Positions 35,993-48,184 of a DNA stretch of 64,000 nucleotides are shown here, in pieces; position 1 is the first letter of the stretch; each line of letters opens with the position of its first letter. The stretch spans positions 186,001 through 250,000 of the forward strand of contig JALNQF010000018.1 in assembly GCA_028456385.1 (NCBI GenBank), read 5' to 3'. The notes under the pieces were generated by a model. The model was given only the letters and a program-made list of their open reading frames with translations, did not search any database and was not told the origin of the DNA. The position numbers and the translations under genes are program-made. The DNA is from Ophiosphaerella korrae. Its lineage: Eukaryota; Ascomycota; Dothideomycetes; Pleosporales; Phaeosphaeriaceae.

Positions 35993-38900
35993 ATGACTAC
36001 CACAGAACCGCACTTGGGAAGCCAAGTAGATACAGAAATCGGAGATCAGAGCATCGGTAGGCGAACGATGGAAGCGAGAGAACCAGACCCACCGACATCC
36101 CAGAATGGACAGCCGCCGCCGCCACAAGCGGCGCGCGTTCGCCAGGATTCCACCACCTCACATCATGAAAATGGCATATCTCTGCACACAGTCGAACCAG
36201 TTTCTGTCAGGCTCGAGCATCTTTCAGTGTCCGTTGATGAGGCACCCAACGCCCTTGCTGGAATCTTCTCAAAGAAAAAGCAGGAAGACGCCTTAGGTCA
36301 CAGCCATGTCAAAAAGATCTTGGACGATATCTCAGCAGAGATGCCGAGCGGGACACTCACAGCTATCATAGGAGGAAGTGGTAGCGGGAAAACATCGTTA
36401 TTGAATCAAATGAGCGGGCGTATGCAAGGAAAACGTCTCTCCAGCTCTGGTAGCACTTTCTTCAATGGCAGTCAAGACGCTACAAAGATACGCAGCGCAT
36501 ATGTCATCCAACAGGATATTCTTTTGCCTACACTGACCGTCCGCGAGACCTTGACATATGCGGCGCAACTGCGGCTCCCTTCATCTGTCAAACAAGCGGA
36601 AAGGAAGCAACTAGTCGACGAGGTCATCTTAGAGTTGGGTTTGAAAGAAGCGGCCGATACTAGGATCGGAAACCACGTACACAAAGGTTGCAGTGGTGGA
36701 GAAAAAAGGAGGACAAGCATAGGTGTTCAACTACTATCAAACCCGAGCCTGCTATGGCTCGATGAACCTACGACAGGCCTGGACGCTACCAGTGCTTACC
36801 AGGTCGTCAAGACCCTGCAAAACCTTGCTCGAAGAGGGCGCACCATTCTTGTCACCATACACCAACCGCGTTCTGAGATCTTCAGCCTTTTTGATAACAT
36901 CGTTCTTCTGACGAGAGGCAGTCCTGCATACGCCGGTAGTGCGGAGGGTTGCCTCCCCTATTTCGCAAAACTTGGGCACGAGATGCCCCCTTTCACCAAC
37001 CCTGCTGAGTACCTGATTGATCTAGTCAGCGTTGATAATAGAAGTGCAGAAGCGGAAGCTACTGCAGAGCAGCGCGTTGATGTTATCAGAAAGGCGTGGA
37101 GAGAGCACCTCAGCATATCGGCCAACGAGAAAGACGGATTGAACTCAAATAATACCACAGTTATCAAGTTACAGACGCCAAAAAAGCAACAACATAAAAC
37201 ATCTCTCGTACAACAGATTCGAGTTCTAACAGCACGAACGTGGGTCGTTACCGTCAGAGACCCCATGGGCATGTTTGGCAGCCTCCTAGAAGCTGTCGCA
37301 ATGGCTATAATCACTGGATGGATCTTCCTCAATGTCGGTGGTTCATTATCTGGCATCCGATCTCGTCAGGGCGCACTATATAATGCTGCTGCGCTCCAAG
37401 GATACCTCATTCTGCTCTACGAGACGTATCGACTCACGACCGACATTCAACTATTTGACGAGGAAAGACGACAAGGGGTTGTCAGCATACCTGCATTTCT
37501 CATTTCGAGAAGACTGGCTCGCCTTTTCATCGAGGACATCCCTGTTCCTCTAATATTCTCATTGATATATTACTTCATGACAGGCTTCCGTGCCGACGGA
37601 GGCGTATTTCTTACATTTTTTAGTATTGTATTACTCTTGCAATACATTGCAGTCTGCTTTGCAATGACTTGCATAGCTGTCTCGAGAAATTTCGCCGGGG
37701 CAAGCTTGGTTGCTAACCTCGCATACACACTGCAGTCAATGGGATGTGGATATTTCATTCAGTCCAATACTATTCCAATCTACGTTCGCTGGACAAAGTG
37801 GACTTGCTACTTGGTACGTTCAAGGATAATCTCCGAATAATGGCAGTCATTCTTGTCTATACCCTGGGGACAAATTACTCACCAATCAACTAGTTCTACG
37901 CTTTTGGCGCACTCAGTAGCAATGAGTTTACAGGTCAATTTTATGACTGCCCTGTTGAGGGCGGTCGGTCGAACCCAGCATGCAAAGAATATACGGGAGA
38001 GTTCATCCTGGCTTCCCTCGGCTTTCCAAAAGACTGGGTATGGCGACCAATGCTTGCACTCACCGGCTATGTTGTTGCCTTCTACCTTGGAGCATCAGTA
38101 ATTTTGAAGTTTTGGAGCGCCGAGATTGTCATGGCACGAGCAAGGCCTTCGACTGTGGACGCATCCGCCGGTAAAGAAAAAATGGCTGAACCGGGCCCTG
38201 GTGATGTGAGAACGATCACTATTCGGCTTGAGGGATTTGGTATGGACATTGAAAAACGCGAGTTCCGAAAACAGTGGACGAAAGAGATTCTCAAGCCGCT
38301 GACTGCTGAATTTCGAGCTGGATCGCTGAACGTCATTATGGGTCCTTCTGGTTCTGGCAAAACCTCCTTACTAAACAATATGGCCGGTCGGTTGAAGGAT
38401 GACCTAACAACCAGATACAAGAAATCGGGAACGATGACCTTCAACGGGGCAGAGCCATCCCAAGACGTCGTTCACTCTATCTGTTCATTCGTCACTCAAG
38501 ACGATGATGCACTCCTAGCTTCACTCACGGTTCGTGAGACCCTCCGATACGCTGCTGGCCTACGCCTGCCGAAATGGATGTCCAAAGAACAAAAGATGCA
38601 AAGAGCCGAGGAGATCTTACTCAAGATGGGTCTCAAGGACTGCGCGGACAACTTAATTGGCAACGATTTGATCAAAGGCATTAGCGGCGGTGAGAAACGC
38701 AGAGTCACTATTGCTGTTCAAATTCTCACTGAACCACGTGTCCTTCTTCTCGATGAACCGTTATCAGGGCTGGACGCTTTTACAGCCCTGTCCATCGTAG
38801 ATGTACTCCAAGGTCTAGCAAGTGAAGGACGCACATTGGTCGTTACAATACACCAGCCGAGATCGGATCTCTTCGCCCATTTTGGAAATATATTACTCCT

Positions 38901-40144
38901 CGCTCGCGGCGGCCATCCCATCTATGCAGGGCCAGCTAGCAATATGCTGTCTCACTTTGCCGGGCAAGGCTACCAGTGCCCTCAGCACGTAAACCCTGCA
39001 GATTTTGCGCTCGATCTCATCACAGTAGACCTACAACACGAAGCACGCGAGGCAGCCAGTAGGGCCAAAGTGCGAAAGCTCATCGATTCCTGGAGCTCTG
39101 ACATGTCCCTTGCCGCTGCGCGTACGGGCTCAATAGCTACGCCCGCCGAGTTAGGAAGCCTAGCACGCGAGCCTTCGTCATTCATGGCAGCATTCCCAAT
39201 TCTCATCAGACGTATGGCAAGGAACATGTTCCGTCAACCTGAAATCATCATCGCCAGGATTATGCAAGTCGTTGGCATGGGTCTGGTCCTTGCATTGTAC
39301 TTCGCACCCCTGAAGAGTGACTACTTTGCCATCCAGAACAGAATGGGATTCCTTGTCGAAATAGCGCCGCTGTACTTCGTGGGTATGCTGAACAATATCG
39401 CCGTTTATCCGATTGAAAGAGACGTCTTTTATCGCGACTATGATGATCGCATCTACAGCGTCGAGTCCTTTTTCGTGACATACATCTCTCTCACGACACC
39501 ATTCGAGATCATATCTTGTATAATCTTTTCCCTCTTAACAGTACTGGCGTGTGGTCTACAACGAGATGCTGCGACCTTCTTTATCATCACGTACAATGCG
39601 TTCTGTATCACCAGCTGTGGTGAGAGTCTTGGCATAGCCTTTAACACTTTATTCACGCACACTGGATTTTCGGTCAACTGCATGTCGGTCTTTTTGAGCG
39701 TTGCGCAAGTCATGGGTAAGCTTTTACAACCTCTCCATCGAAACAAATCATTTACTAACACCTTCACAAGGTGGCGTTCTCTCACTCAATGTTCCCAAAT
39801 TCCTACAGGCTTTTAATCACCTCTCACCTATTAAGTGGGCAATAGGTAATATGGCGGTCTACACCATCCGCGACATCAATTTCACATGCCAGGACTGGCA
39901 AAAGATCAATGGCCAGTGCCCCATTACCACCGGCGAACAAGTTCTGAATTTGTACAAACTGAACGTAGACCCGGAGATGAATATAATGGCGTTAGGTATA
40001 TGTGCAATCCTGTACCGCTTCTTCGCCTATGTAGTATTAAAGGTTGTAAAAGAGAGATGGGCAGAAAAGTTGTGGAAAAAGCTTGGCGGGGGCAAGAAAC
40101 AGAGTGAGAACCAGCCGCAAATCTCAAACGCTACGGTGGCATAG
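35993..40144 (+). CDS. Full-size ABCG transporter made of two White-type halves (Yol075c-like)
   Basis: Three exons: join(35993..37813,37894..39715,39771..40144), 1,338 residues; introns of 80 and 55 nt. The order is NBD-TMD-NBD-TMD. NBD1 has Walker A GGSGSGKTS (about residue 126), signature CSGGEKRRTSIG and Walker B SLLWLDEPTTGLD. NBD2 has GPSGSGKTS (about 757), ISGGEKRRVTIA and VLLLDEPLSGLD. All catalytic motifs are intact in both halves, unlike PDR-type pumps, whose first NBD is degenerate. Each membrane domain has about six helices, and each ends with a Cys-containing loop (DCPVEGGRSNPAC; FTCQDWQKINGQC). Closest in layout is yeast Yol075c (about 1,294 residues). Likely a lipid or xenobiotic exporter; the substrate is unknown. 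The long N-terminus (about 80 residues) is polar. Confidence 0.93.
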
Positions 40145-40378
40145 ATAAGAAGAGTATTAGAATATAATGTGAGATGCATTGCACATGTTTATGTGAAGTA
40201 ACGCCGTTTGATTAATAGAACCCATATGGCGGTCATTGATGAATTCAGACAAAGAAACTCTGCTAATGCAACGTAGAAAGCATCCAACGCCGTAATATGG
40301 TTATGAAAAGATATATAAGGAGATCCAATGTCTACGAGAACTCACCGTCCTTCAACCCGTAATGAAGCATCGTCACCG

Positions 40379-41380
40379 TTAGATGCGATGGCACCACAAA
40401 TGTAGACTTTGGCCGCCGACCCTGTTCCTCTTGTTGTCCCAGCCGGCATCGCCCATGGTCAACACCCTACTAACGGCATCATTATATTTAAAAGTTTGTC
40501 CTTTTTCCCAAAGACCGTTGCCGAGCTCATGGCATTCGGTGATGGCCATGTTCTCACATTCTTCAGCGCTCTTACCATCGTTAAGCACCTGGATGACTCG
40601 GTTCAGACCAGTGCTGCTCGAGAAGGCGATTTTCTCAAGTTGGAAGCTGGCGCCAGGGCTAAGCCATGGGCACACGTTGCCTTTGATCCAAAAAGCAATG
40701 GTGTGCGAAGCAGGTTCGACCATGGTGACACCTGGAGGAATGCCGCCCGCGATCTGAGTGACCTCTTGCTGTTCAGGCTGCGCAGGAAACCCCATATTTC
40801 CATCATGCATCATTGGGCCCGGACGTGTGTGCATTGAGCCTCCGCCCATACCCATGCCTATGCCCATGCCCATCATACCAGGTATCACAGCGCCAATGCC
40901 AGCAACGCCAGCAGGAATGTTTCCCACGGCAAGCCCTCCTCCGTTCCACAGCGGAGCCGCAGGCATAAAAGCCGCACCAGCTACAGCGCCTGGGGGCGGA
41001 GGGGGAAACGAGACGCCTCCAGCAGCATGGAGTCCAAAGCCTATACCACCGTGAGCTCCTGGAAGAAAGTTGCCAGCGCGAATAGGCGCAAGCGGGCCTT
41101 GCAAGCCATGCGCCATGCCAAACACCGCCGGGTCCATGGCGCCAGGTCCAAGGACGGGCGGGAAAACTGGTGGGAAAATGGTTGGGAACGCACCTGCGAC
41201 GCCGACACCGAAGGGCGGAGCGATACCAATTGGCACGGGTGGGCCGTAAATAGGAGCTTGCTGGTGCTGCTCGACGATGACTTGCTCGCTTCCTGGGGGC
41301 GCGTTTAAAAGGGCTGGTGGGCCTTCGCGGAAGATGTTGGGGTTGTTGGCGATGTTCGCGAGCCACGGACCTCCAGACAT
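40379..41380 (-). CDS. Orphan Gly/Met/Pro-rich protein of unknown function
   Basis: A single-exon frame of 333 residues from an ATG at 41380. I recognise no family. The first two thirds are low-complexity: Pro/Gly/Ala-rich (GPPVPIGIAPPFGVGVAG, SFPPPPPGAVAG) with a Gly-Met run (GMMGMGIGMGMGGGSM), probably disordered. From about residue 225 the composition turns ordinary and fold-like (SHTIAFWIKGNVCPWLSPGASF, IQVLNDGKSAEECENMAI, ending HLWCHRI), with several Cys and Trp; this is the likely conserved domain. There is no signal peptide. The stop codon lies 235 bp from that of the ABCG gene, in convergent orientation. The call as a real gene rests on length, an ATG start and the change in composition. 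Confidence 0.6.
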   Translation of the reverse strand: MSGGPWLANIANNPNIFREGPPALLNAPPGSEQVIVEQHQQAPIYGPPVPIGIAPPFGVGVAGAFPTIFPPVFPPVLGPGAMDPAVFGMAHGLQGPLAPIRAGNFLPGAHGGIGFGLHAAGGVSFPPPPPGAVAGAAFMPAAPLWNGGGLAVGNIPAGVAGIGAVIPGMMGMGIGMGMGGGSMHTRPGPMMHDGNMGFPAQPEQQEVTQIAGGIPPGVTMVEPASHTIAFWIKGNVCPWLSPGASFQLEKIAFSSSTGLNRVIQVLNDGKSAEECENMAITECHELGNGLWEKGQTFKYNDAVSRVLTMGDAGWDNKRNRVGGQSLHLWCHRI

Positions 41381-42234
41381 TGAATGAGTTGAGGATCGAT
41401 GCTGGGTTGAGGAAAGCTGAAAGCCAAAGGTAGAAGGAGAAGTTGAGGTAGTTCGAGCGCCGGGTAGGGGCTGAGGACTGGTTCGGAAGATGGGTGATCG
41501 AACTTCCAGGGTCTAGGGAGTAGCTAATCTCAGTGAAAGACTCAGCTCCGAGTAAAGAAGCCTCCGGTTCGAGGTAACCGGTCGAGAGAAGAAGAGAACT
41601 GGGTGGTGGAGGGCATGTAGTCGCTGAGGAAGAGTAGCTATTTATGACCAGAGACAGCGTTCGAGGCTTTTGCGATACGTGAATTCGGTGCGCTGCGTGG
41701 ATGAAGATAGACTGCAACGATCAGTGCCACTTCATACTTCACAACTTATCATAAACCTAGGCATTTCCATGGAGCCCATGTATACAAGTCACGAAGTGTT
41801 GTTTGAATAGCGAACAAGCGAATATATGAATAGAGTGGTGTAACCAAACGGCCAGATGCATTCAAGTGTTGTAGAATGGATGACACCACGAGCTTTTGCC
41901 TTCTGCGTATGACGAACAAGACCTTGCTCTTCATAGGCGAGGGTATGTACGTTCCGATCGTATGCTTCAATTTACGTGTATGTGCAAGCAAAGCCTTGGA
42001 TTATTGAACATCTAGAAGTATTGAAAGGTCAGCACAACGGTTCGAGCTATATTTAGATTTACATCCGGCGAGCATTCACATACAATGCACACAACATTGT
42101 TTGGGCAGATGCATTGAAGCGCTATGCTTGAATTGGTATATACAAGTGAAGTATGCTATAAAAAGGAAGTCAGAAAGCCGTCGCGTGAGCGATCATCACT
42201 TGAGACATTCGAAGAGAAGAATTATATCAATGCC
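41381..42234. other. Intergenic region between the orphan gene and the AA9 gene
   Basis: An 854 bp stretch that should hold the promoter of the minus-strand orphan gene and the 3' UTR of the minus-strand AA9 gene. Nothing else is recognised. Confidence 0.5.
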
Positions 42235-43001
42235 TTAGTATGAGGCGACCTTGGGTCCGGGAACAACGTAGCTCTTGAAGTTGTTGTAGATGTTGGCAGT
42301 GTATCCAGAATCAGTTGACTTGACGTGGCCAGGGATCTTAACAGTGGGCGATGGGTTTCCGCTGCCGCCACCGGTTACCTTCAATTGCGCACATGAGATG
42401 TAGAACTGAGGTGGGCTACCGGGGTTGTGGATACCGAGCTGCTCGATGCGGAGGAGGTACTCGCCGGCAGAGATCTGGCTGGGGATAGATACGGTGTATG
42501 TGACTGCATTGATGTTAGGAGCCGACGTACAGAACCATTGATGAACTACTCACGGCTCATGTCCCACTTGGCTTGTCCTGAAGAGAAATCGGGACCAATT
42601 TCCTTTATCTTGAACCAATCGCCAGAACCATCAGCTGAAGCGGCGCTGGACACCTTGGACATGTAGAAAGCGACAGGTCCTTGGTGGTAAACAGCTTGAT
42701 CAGCTGTGAACGTTACAGATGAACCGGCAGCTACGGATACAACGCCGGTGGATGATCCGCTGGCACCGTTCACGTTGCATCGGAGGGCCTTGTCGGAGAG
42801 CACAGTAACAGGTGAATTGTTTGGCACGGGGCGAATGTTTTGGAACAATGCTCCCTTGGCTCCATTGGCGGTGAGGTACTGGAAAATGTCTTCTAGCCGT
42901 CAGTGATGTGATTACATGATCATAGCAAACATCAACATACAATGAGCCTGGGCAACCTGGCTAAGAGCCGCAAGGGCAATGGTGACAGCGGCGGTCTTCA
43001 T
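42235..43001 (-). CDS. AA9 lytic polysaccharide monooxygenase (formerly GH61)
   Basis: Three exons: complement(join(42235..42503,42554..42889,42941..43001)), 221 residues. The signal peptide ends at Ala19, so the mature chain starts with His20, the N-terminal copper-binding His of this family. The second copper His is H89 in [14 protein letters not shown], and the axial Tyr lies in [12 protein letters not shown], so the histidine brace is complete. The first intron (51 nt) falls one base after the catalytic His codon; the second (50 nt) has donor GTGAGT. There is no carbohydrate-binding module. The enzyme oxidatively cleaves cellulose or related glucans outside the cell with a reductant and H2O2 or O2. 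The short chain (about 202 mature residues) is at the low end for AA9. Confidence 0.92.
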
Positions 43002-43090
43002 ATTTGATGCTGTTGGAGGTAGTACTAAGAAGTAGTAGTCAAGGAGCGTTGTGTGAGGTTGCGCGGGATATGAGATGCTTCTTCTTATGC

Positions 43091-43098
43091 TTTATATA
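43091..43098 (-). promoter_or_regulatory. TATA box of the AA9 gene
   Basis: TATATAAA on the minus strand, 89 bp before the ATG at 43001. Sequence and spacing match an inducible secreted-enzyme promoter. Confidence 0.6.
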
Positions 43099-44688
43099 TG
43101 AGTCCGCCCTGACACAGCAACCCTGTGGCGCCGCTCTTCCCATATTGCAGAGACTCGGGCACCCACATGTAAACTCAACATCCGACCATGATTGGGTTAT
43201 GCATGAGTATAGAAATGAAACAACGTCACACTGCTAGCAACTTAGGGTTGCTATGCCGGTAGACGTACCGGGTCATGAGGTGCATTCTCTGCCGGTGGGT
43301 ATAGATTGCAAGGCGTCTAGAGTATGATGGCGACAAAGGGACAAGGCTGGTGGATGCTGGTAGGGTAGGTAATTAATCGCGACGTGGGAACTGCACCGCC
43401 CAGGAATAATTTTTGGGCGTCGAAGGTGTTTTCGGCCAATCGCTTGACTACCACCGCTGCAGGAGAAGTTAGAAGGTCGTGGGCGCTGAGTTTGGGCGAA
43501 TGGTGCAACGGGTCACGCCTCGACTAGATTAATATGTGGGGTAATATCATAGATTGGCTAAGAGGCAAACTAAGACGGACCGCGCCAGCGCTGGAGGAAA
43601 ATGGTAAGCAGACCGACCATTAAATTTGGCAAGGCCTCTGGCAGGCATAACCACAGGGGAGATTAGATACGAAAGCATGATAGAGTCGGAGACAATTGTG
43701 GGCGAGGGTTGATAGAGTGCTGTACGGAAGCTCAACCCGGGTTTCTCGAACAGTCCAAGCTTCGATTCCGATGCATTTAATTCCAGGCACCCCATGGGTC
43801 ATAGTAAGCGGGTGCCGTGAAGCGATAGAGAGGCCAGAAAGAGGAAAAATAATTGTGGCTTCTGTTGCGCGACCTCAGTGCCTAGGAAGTTGGAAGGAGA
43901 AGAGATTTCAGGATCGCGACAGCTGAGGCTGGGTAATCCCATCTACACATAGGATAGAACTCCATCCCAGATAAGTGAATATTGATATGAATATGATGGA
44001 ATTTCATACTTATCACTTGCAATGTCGCCCCTATGCTAAACCAAAGTGAGGGAGAGGCACGAACAGTACTTTGATTTTGCTGAGGGAAGGTGGGTACTTA
44101 GAAGAACTGCTGTGCTCATTTGATTTTAAGTCATATTGTTTCCGTATGCTGCACCGCAGTTGTCGAAGTCTGAAAATGTTACACGACAGCCCAGCCTCAC
44201 CGACAAGTTTGTGGGGTCGGGCATTTCAAAGTAGGAGTCTAACCAGTTTTGGTAAGGAGGACTCTGGCGGGGTGCATCTCGTGATTTCGCGCTTGACCAG
44301 AGACCAACTCTCGAGTTGCTGGTCTGAGGTTTACAATCTTTAACAATGTCTTTTATTTTAGTGCATTGTATTCATTGAACACGTGCAAAATTCTTAGATA
44401 TGTGGTAGCACATTGTGATTACGACGACCAGCCATGCAACTGAATTACTTGTGGCACATTATCTCAAGGCAGAGGTCCATTAGCTTAGATACCTACTGCC
44501 GGCTCACTCGACGCACAAAATCACCACTGTTGTCCACATCCGCTAGCACATATGCGGTAGGTCCTTGCGATGCGTCACCGAGACTTGGATGCGAGCAACG
44601 GGTAGGTCCACTTCCTTATCAGAATCTAGGATCGTTGGATCAACCAAATATTGATCATTAGGTAATCCAAGTGAGGATCCGGAGGGGC
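43099..44688. other. Divergent intergenic region (AA9 gene / amine oxidase)
   Basis: About 1.6 kb between two divergent genes for copper enzymes. Only short open frames are present, with no recognised domain, RNA or repeat. Confidence 0.45.
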
Positions 44689-44694
44689 TATAAA
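44689..44694 (+). promoter_or_regulatory. TATA box of the amine oxidase gene
   Basis: TATAAA within GGGGCTATAAAGC, 75 bp before the ATG at 44769, a usual spacing for a regulated fungal promoter. Confidence 0.55.
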
Positions 44695-44768
44695 GCAACC
44701 TTCCAAATCTTCGTCCTTTTTCCACCACAATTCCAGAATTTCGCTGAATATTGGCTTTGTTCGCGACC

Positions 44769-46943
44769 ATGTCCATTGAGATCACTAGCAATGCCACACC
44801 CCATGCTGCGAAATCAGTAGCCTCGCACCCCTTGGCACCACTTTCGGCCGCAGAGCTCCAGAGTGCGGCAAGAAGTGTCAGGAAATCATGGCCTGCGCAT
44901 ACGGATTTGCATTTCAAGGTTGTGACTCTACAGGAACCACCAAAAGTTGAAGTCCTGAGGTACCTGGAAGCGGAACACAGCAGAGCGACTCTACCAACTG
45001 TCTCAAGGAAAGCTTTCATCAACTATTACATACGAAACACTGTAGGTATCTACAAACACTCGAAATACCCAGTCCTGATATACTTGTAGAAAAAGTTTCA
45101 CGAGGCAGTGGTTGATCTGACATCTGGTCGCGTTGTGAGCAATGTTCTCCTCGGGCCCTTTGTGCATGCCAATGGAGATGGCGAAGAGATCATTCGCATC
45201 GAGAAACTTGCACTCGAAGACAAAAGGGTGCAAGCCGAGATCGCAAAATTACAGCTTCCCGAGGGCACTGTGGTTATCAGTGATCCCTGGATCTACGGGA
45301 GTGATGGGATTGGCGACGAAGACCGATTGTACCAATGCTTCCTATATCTACGCGACCCCATGAACTCATCCGAGGCGGATTCTAATCATTATGCCATGCC
45401 ACTGCCAATTTCACCAGTTGTTAGTACGGCGGACATGAAGGTTATCCGGGTTGATATATTGCCTACTGGTGCTGACAATACCATCAAACCAGTAGAAAAA
45501 TACAAAATTCAGCCGCCCAACGAGTATATTGCAGAGGCACAAAAACTTCGGACGGATCTTAAGCCTTTGAACGTTGTGCAACCAGAAGGCGCCAGCTTCC
45601 AGGTTCAAGAAGATGGTACATCGAGCGTGATCTCATGGCAAAAATGGAATTTTAGGGTTGGATTTAATCAACGCGAGGGCATGGTTTTGTACGATGTACG
45701 ATACGACAATCGACCTCTGTTCTACCGATTGAGCCTGAGCGATATGAATATTCCCTACGCAGATCCTCGTCATCCATTCCATAAGAAATCCGCTTTCGAC
45801 CTTGGAGACGCAGGTGCGGGTATCATGGCAAACAACTTGAAGCTGGGATGCGATTGCCTTGGGTCTATCTACTACCTCAGTTCAGTACTCTCAGATGACA
45901 AGGGTGGAGTTATTGACATGCCCAATGTAATTTGCATCCATGAGCAGGATGCTGGCATTGGGTGGAAACATACGCAAGTAGTCTTCCCGGGACCTTTAGG
46001 CGTGTGCTAATCGCCGTATAGGAATTACCGTACCGGAAGAGCTGCGGTAGTTCGATCGCGGGAGCTTGTCTTGCAGTCAATTATTACTGTTTCAAATTAC
46101 GAATACATCCTTGCTTTCGTCTTTAACCAAGCTGGGGAGGTCAATTACGAGATTCGTGCAACAGGCATTCTCAGCACACAGCCTATTGACGAGGGTGTTG
46201 ACGTACCTTTCGGCACGGTGGTTCATCCAGGTGTTCTTGCACCCCATCACCAACATATTTTCAGCTTGCGCATCGACCCCATGATCGATGGCTACGACAA
46301 TCGACTTGTCTATGACGAGGCTTTCCCAATGCCACGGTCAGACTTCAACCCACATGGAACTGGGTATTACGTGCAAGAGACGATTGTTGAGAAATCTGGT
46401 GGATACGACACGGTGTACGAAAACAATCGAAGTTTTAAGATTCAGAATCCCAATAAGCGAAACTCAATCAACGGCAAGCCGGTCGCATACAAGATCCAGG
46501 CACCCCCCTTCCAGAAGATACTGTCCGATAAAGACAGTTTCAACTACAAGCGCGCCGAGTTCTCAGACCACAATATTTACGTCGTCAAGCATCGTGATGG
46601 CGAGTTGTTCGCTGGAGGACTGTACACAAACCAGTCTCGCGGAGGAACCGGGGTCAGGTCTTGGGCCGAGAGGAATGAAAATGTAAAGGATACGGACTTG
46701 GTTGTCTACGTTCAAGCGGGCATCAACCATGTGCCTAGAATTGAGGACTTTCCTGTTATGCCGTGTGAGATCTTGAAGATCCACTTGAAGCCTGTCAATT
46801 TCTTTGATAAGAATCCAGCTTTGGATGTTCCTCCAAGTGAACAGATCTTCAATAAGAGCAGCCTGCTGAGTGAGCAGCATCACCAACCTAGCGTGGTAGC
46901 TACGGTTGGACAGGATGGGTCGTGTTGTGCACCGAAGCTGTAG
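44769..46943 (+). CDS. Copper amine oxidase (TPQ-containing primary amine oxidase)
   Basis: Three exons: join(44769..45041,45090..45973,46022..46943), 692 residues. The second intron starts with GCAAGT instead of GT and ends TATAG; only this splice keeps the frame and the family stretch HTNYRTGRAAVV. The topaquinone precursor is Tyr412 in TVSNYEY, the copper ligands include the H-x-H of PHHQHIF and the His in NHVPRIEDFP, and the catalytic Asp lies in AFDLGDAGAG. The enzyme oxidises primary amines to aldehydes, releasing ammonia and hydrogen peroxide, and lets the fungus use amines as nitrogen source. No signal peptide is seen. The C-terminus CCAPKL ends in a weak PTS1-like tripeptide, so peroxisomal location is possible. 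The ATG at 44769 is the first in frame. Confidence 0.95.
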
Positions 46944-47192
46944 GAAGGCACACTGATGGCTTGCACTGAAGAGCGATAGTGACTAGTATCGTTGTAATGA
47001 GATTATCAATGAAGTACTAATTTATAACGTTAAAGTGGTGAACAAAAGTGAAGGGCAGGGACGCGCCAAGACATGGCTCGCGTGCTCTTTCCTTTGTCCC
47101 TTGCAACCTTGATCTTCGACCCTACCTAACCTTACCTTGACCTCGCGCTCTATCTATCAGGCTTCACTCGCCATACTCGAGCATTCTCCATC

Positions 47193-48184
47193 ATGGCGCC
47201 GAACGATAAGGCTGGCCGCGTTGTCTTTATTGGGAACATTCCCTATGGTAAGTTCGCTTGTCTGCGCTGCTTGCGCGTTGCTGACAAGACACTCCAGGCG
47301 GCACCGAAGAGCTCATCATCGAAACGCTAGGTCGCGTCGGACAGGTGAACAACTTCCGCCTAGTCTATGATAAAGAGACAGGGCGGCCTAAGGGCTTTGG
47401 TTTCGCAGAATTTGCCGATGCCGACGCAGCAGCCTCTGCCGTGCGCAACCTCAACGACTACGAGATCATGGGCAGAAAACTGCGTGTCGACTGGTCTAAC
47501 GACAACGGCGCTGGTGATAATGCGCCCTCTGGCATAATTCCAAGCGCTCTACCGCCTATGAACGGCCAACCGCCAGAGCCCATGCAAGCACAGCCGTCCA
47601 GTATGCTGGGACCTTTACCGCCCGGCGTCGACCTGCCACCAAATCTGACCTGTCCCGATGCCATCTCGCGCACCCTCTCTACCCTCCCCGCGTCACAGCT
47701 ACTCGACATTCTCTCGCAGATGAAGGGTCTCGTTATGACAGACCCGGCCAAGGCAACAGAGCTGCTGCGCCAGGCGCCACAACTGGCTTACGCCATCTTC
47801 CAGTCCCTCATCCTTCTCGAACTCGTGGATCTGCAGACACTTGGATCGCTGCTTGAGACGGCAAATGCGGCCCCAGCCCCAGCTGCGCAAGCTCCACCGG
47901 TGCAGCAACAAGCCCCGCCCGCCGCTCGACCGCCTATGAACTATCCTACGTACCCACCACAGGTGTCCACACCCCAACCTCCACAGCATATACCACAACC
48001 ATACGCACAACCTCCCCCGGCACAACCACCACCACAAGCCCAGCCGCCGGCCATGGATGCAAACCAGGCTATGTACGCTCAAGTCTTGGCTCTGACCCCA
48101 GAACAGATCAACCAACTGCCGTCGGAATACCGCGCACAAGTTATGCACATTCGCCAGCTACTCATGTCGGGAGGTCGACCTTAG
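47193..48184 (+). CDS. rna15: Cleavage stimulation factor CstF64 (Rna15 homologue)
   Basis: Two exons: join(47193..47247,47298..48184), 313 residues; the 50 nt intron lies within the first RNP motif and splits a Gly codon. The RRM (about residues 8-85) has RNP2 VVFIGNIPY and RNP1 KGFGFAEF. The hinge domain (about 118-200: LSTLPASQLLDILSQMKGL, QAPQLAYAIFQSLILLELV) binds the CstF77/Rna14 partner. A Pro/Gln-rich linker leads to the C-terminal three-helix domain (MYAQVLALTPEQINQLP). The protein binds the U/GU-rich element downstream of poly(A) sites. All family domains are present and in order. CPSF100/Cft2 of the same machinery is encoded at 23.3-26.3 kb. Confidence 0.95.
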
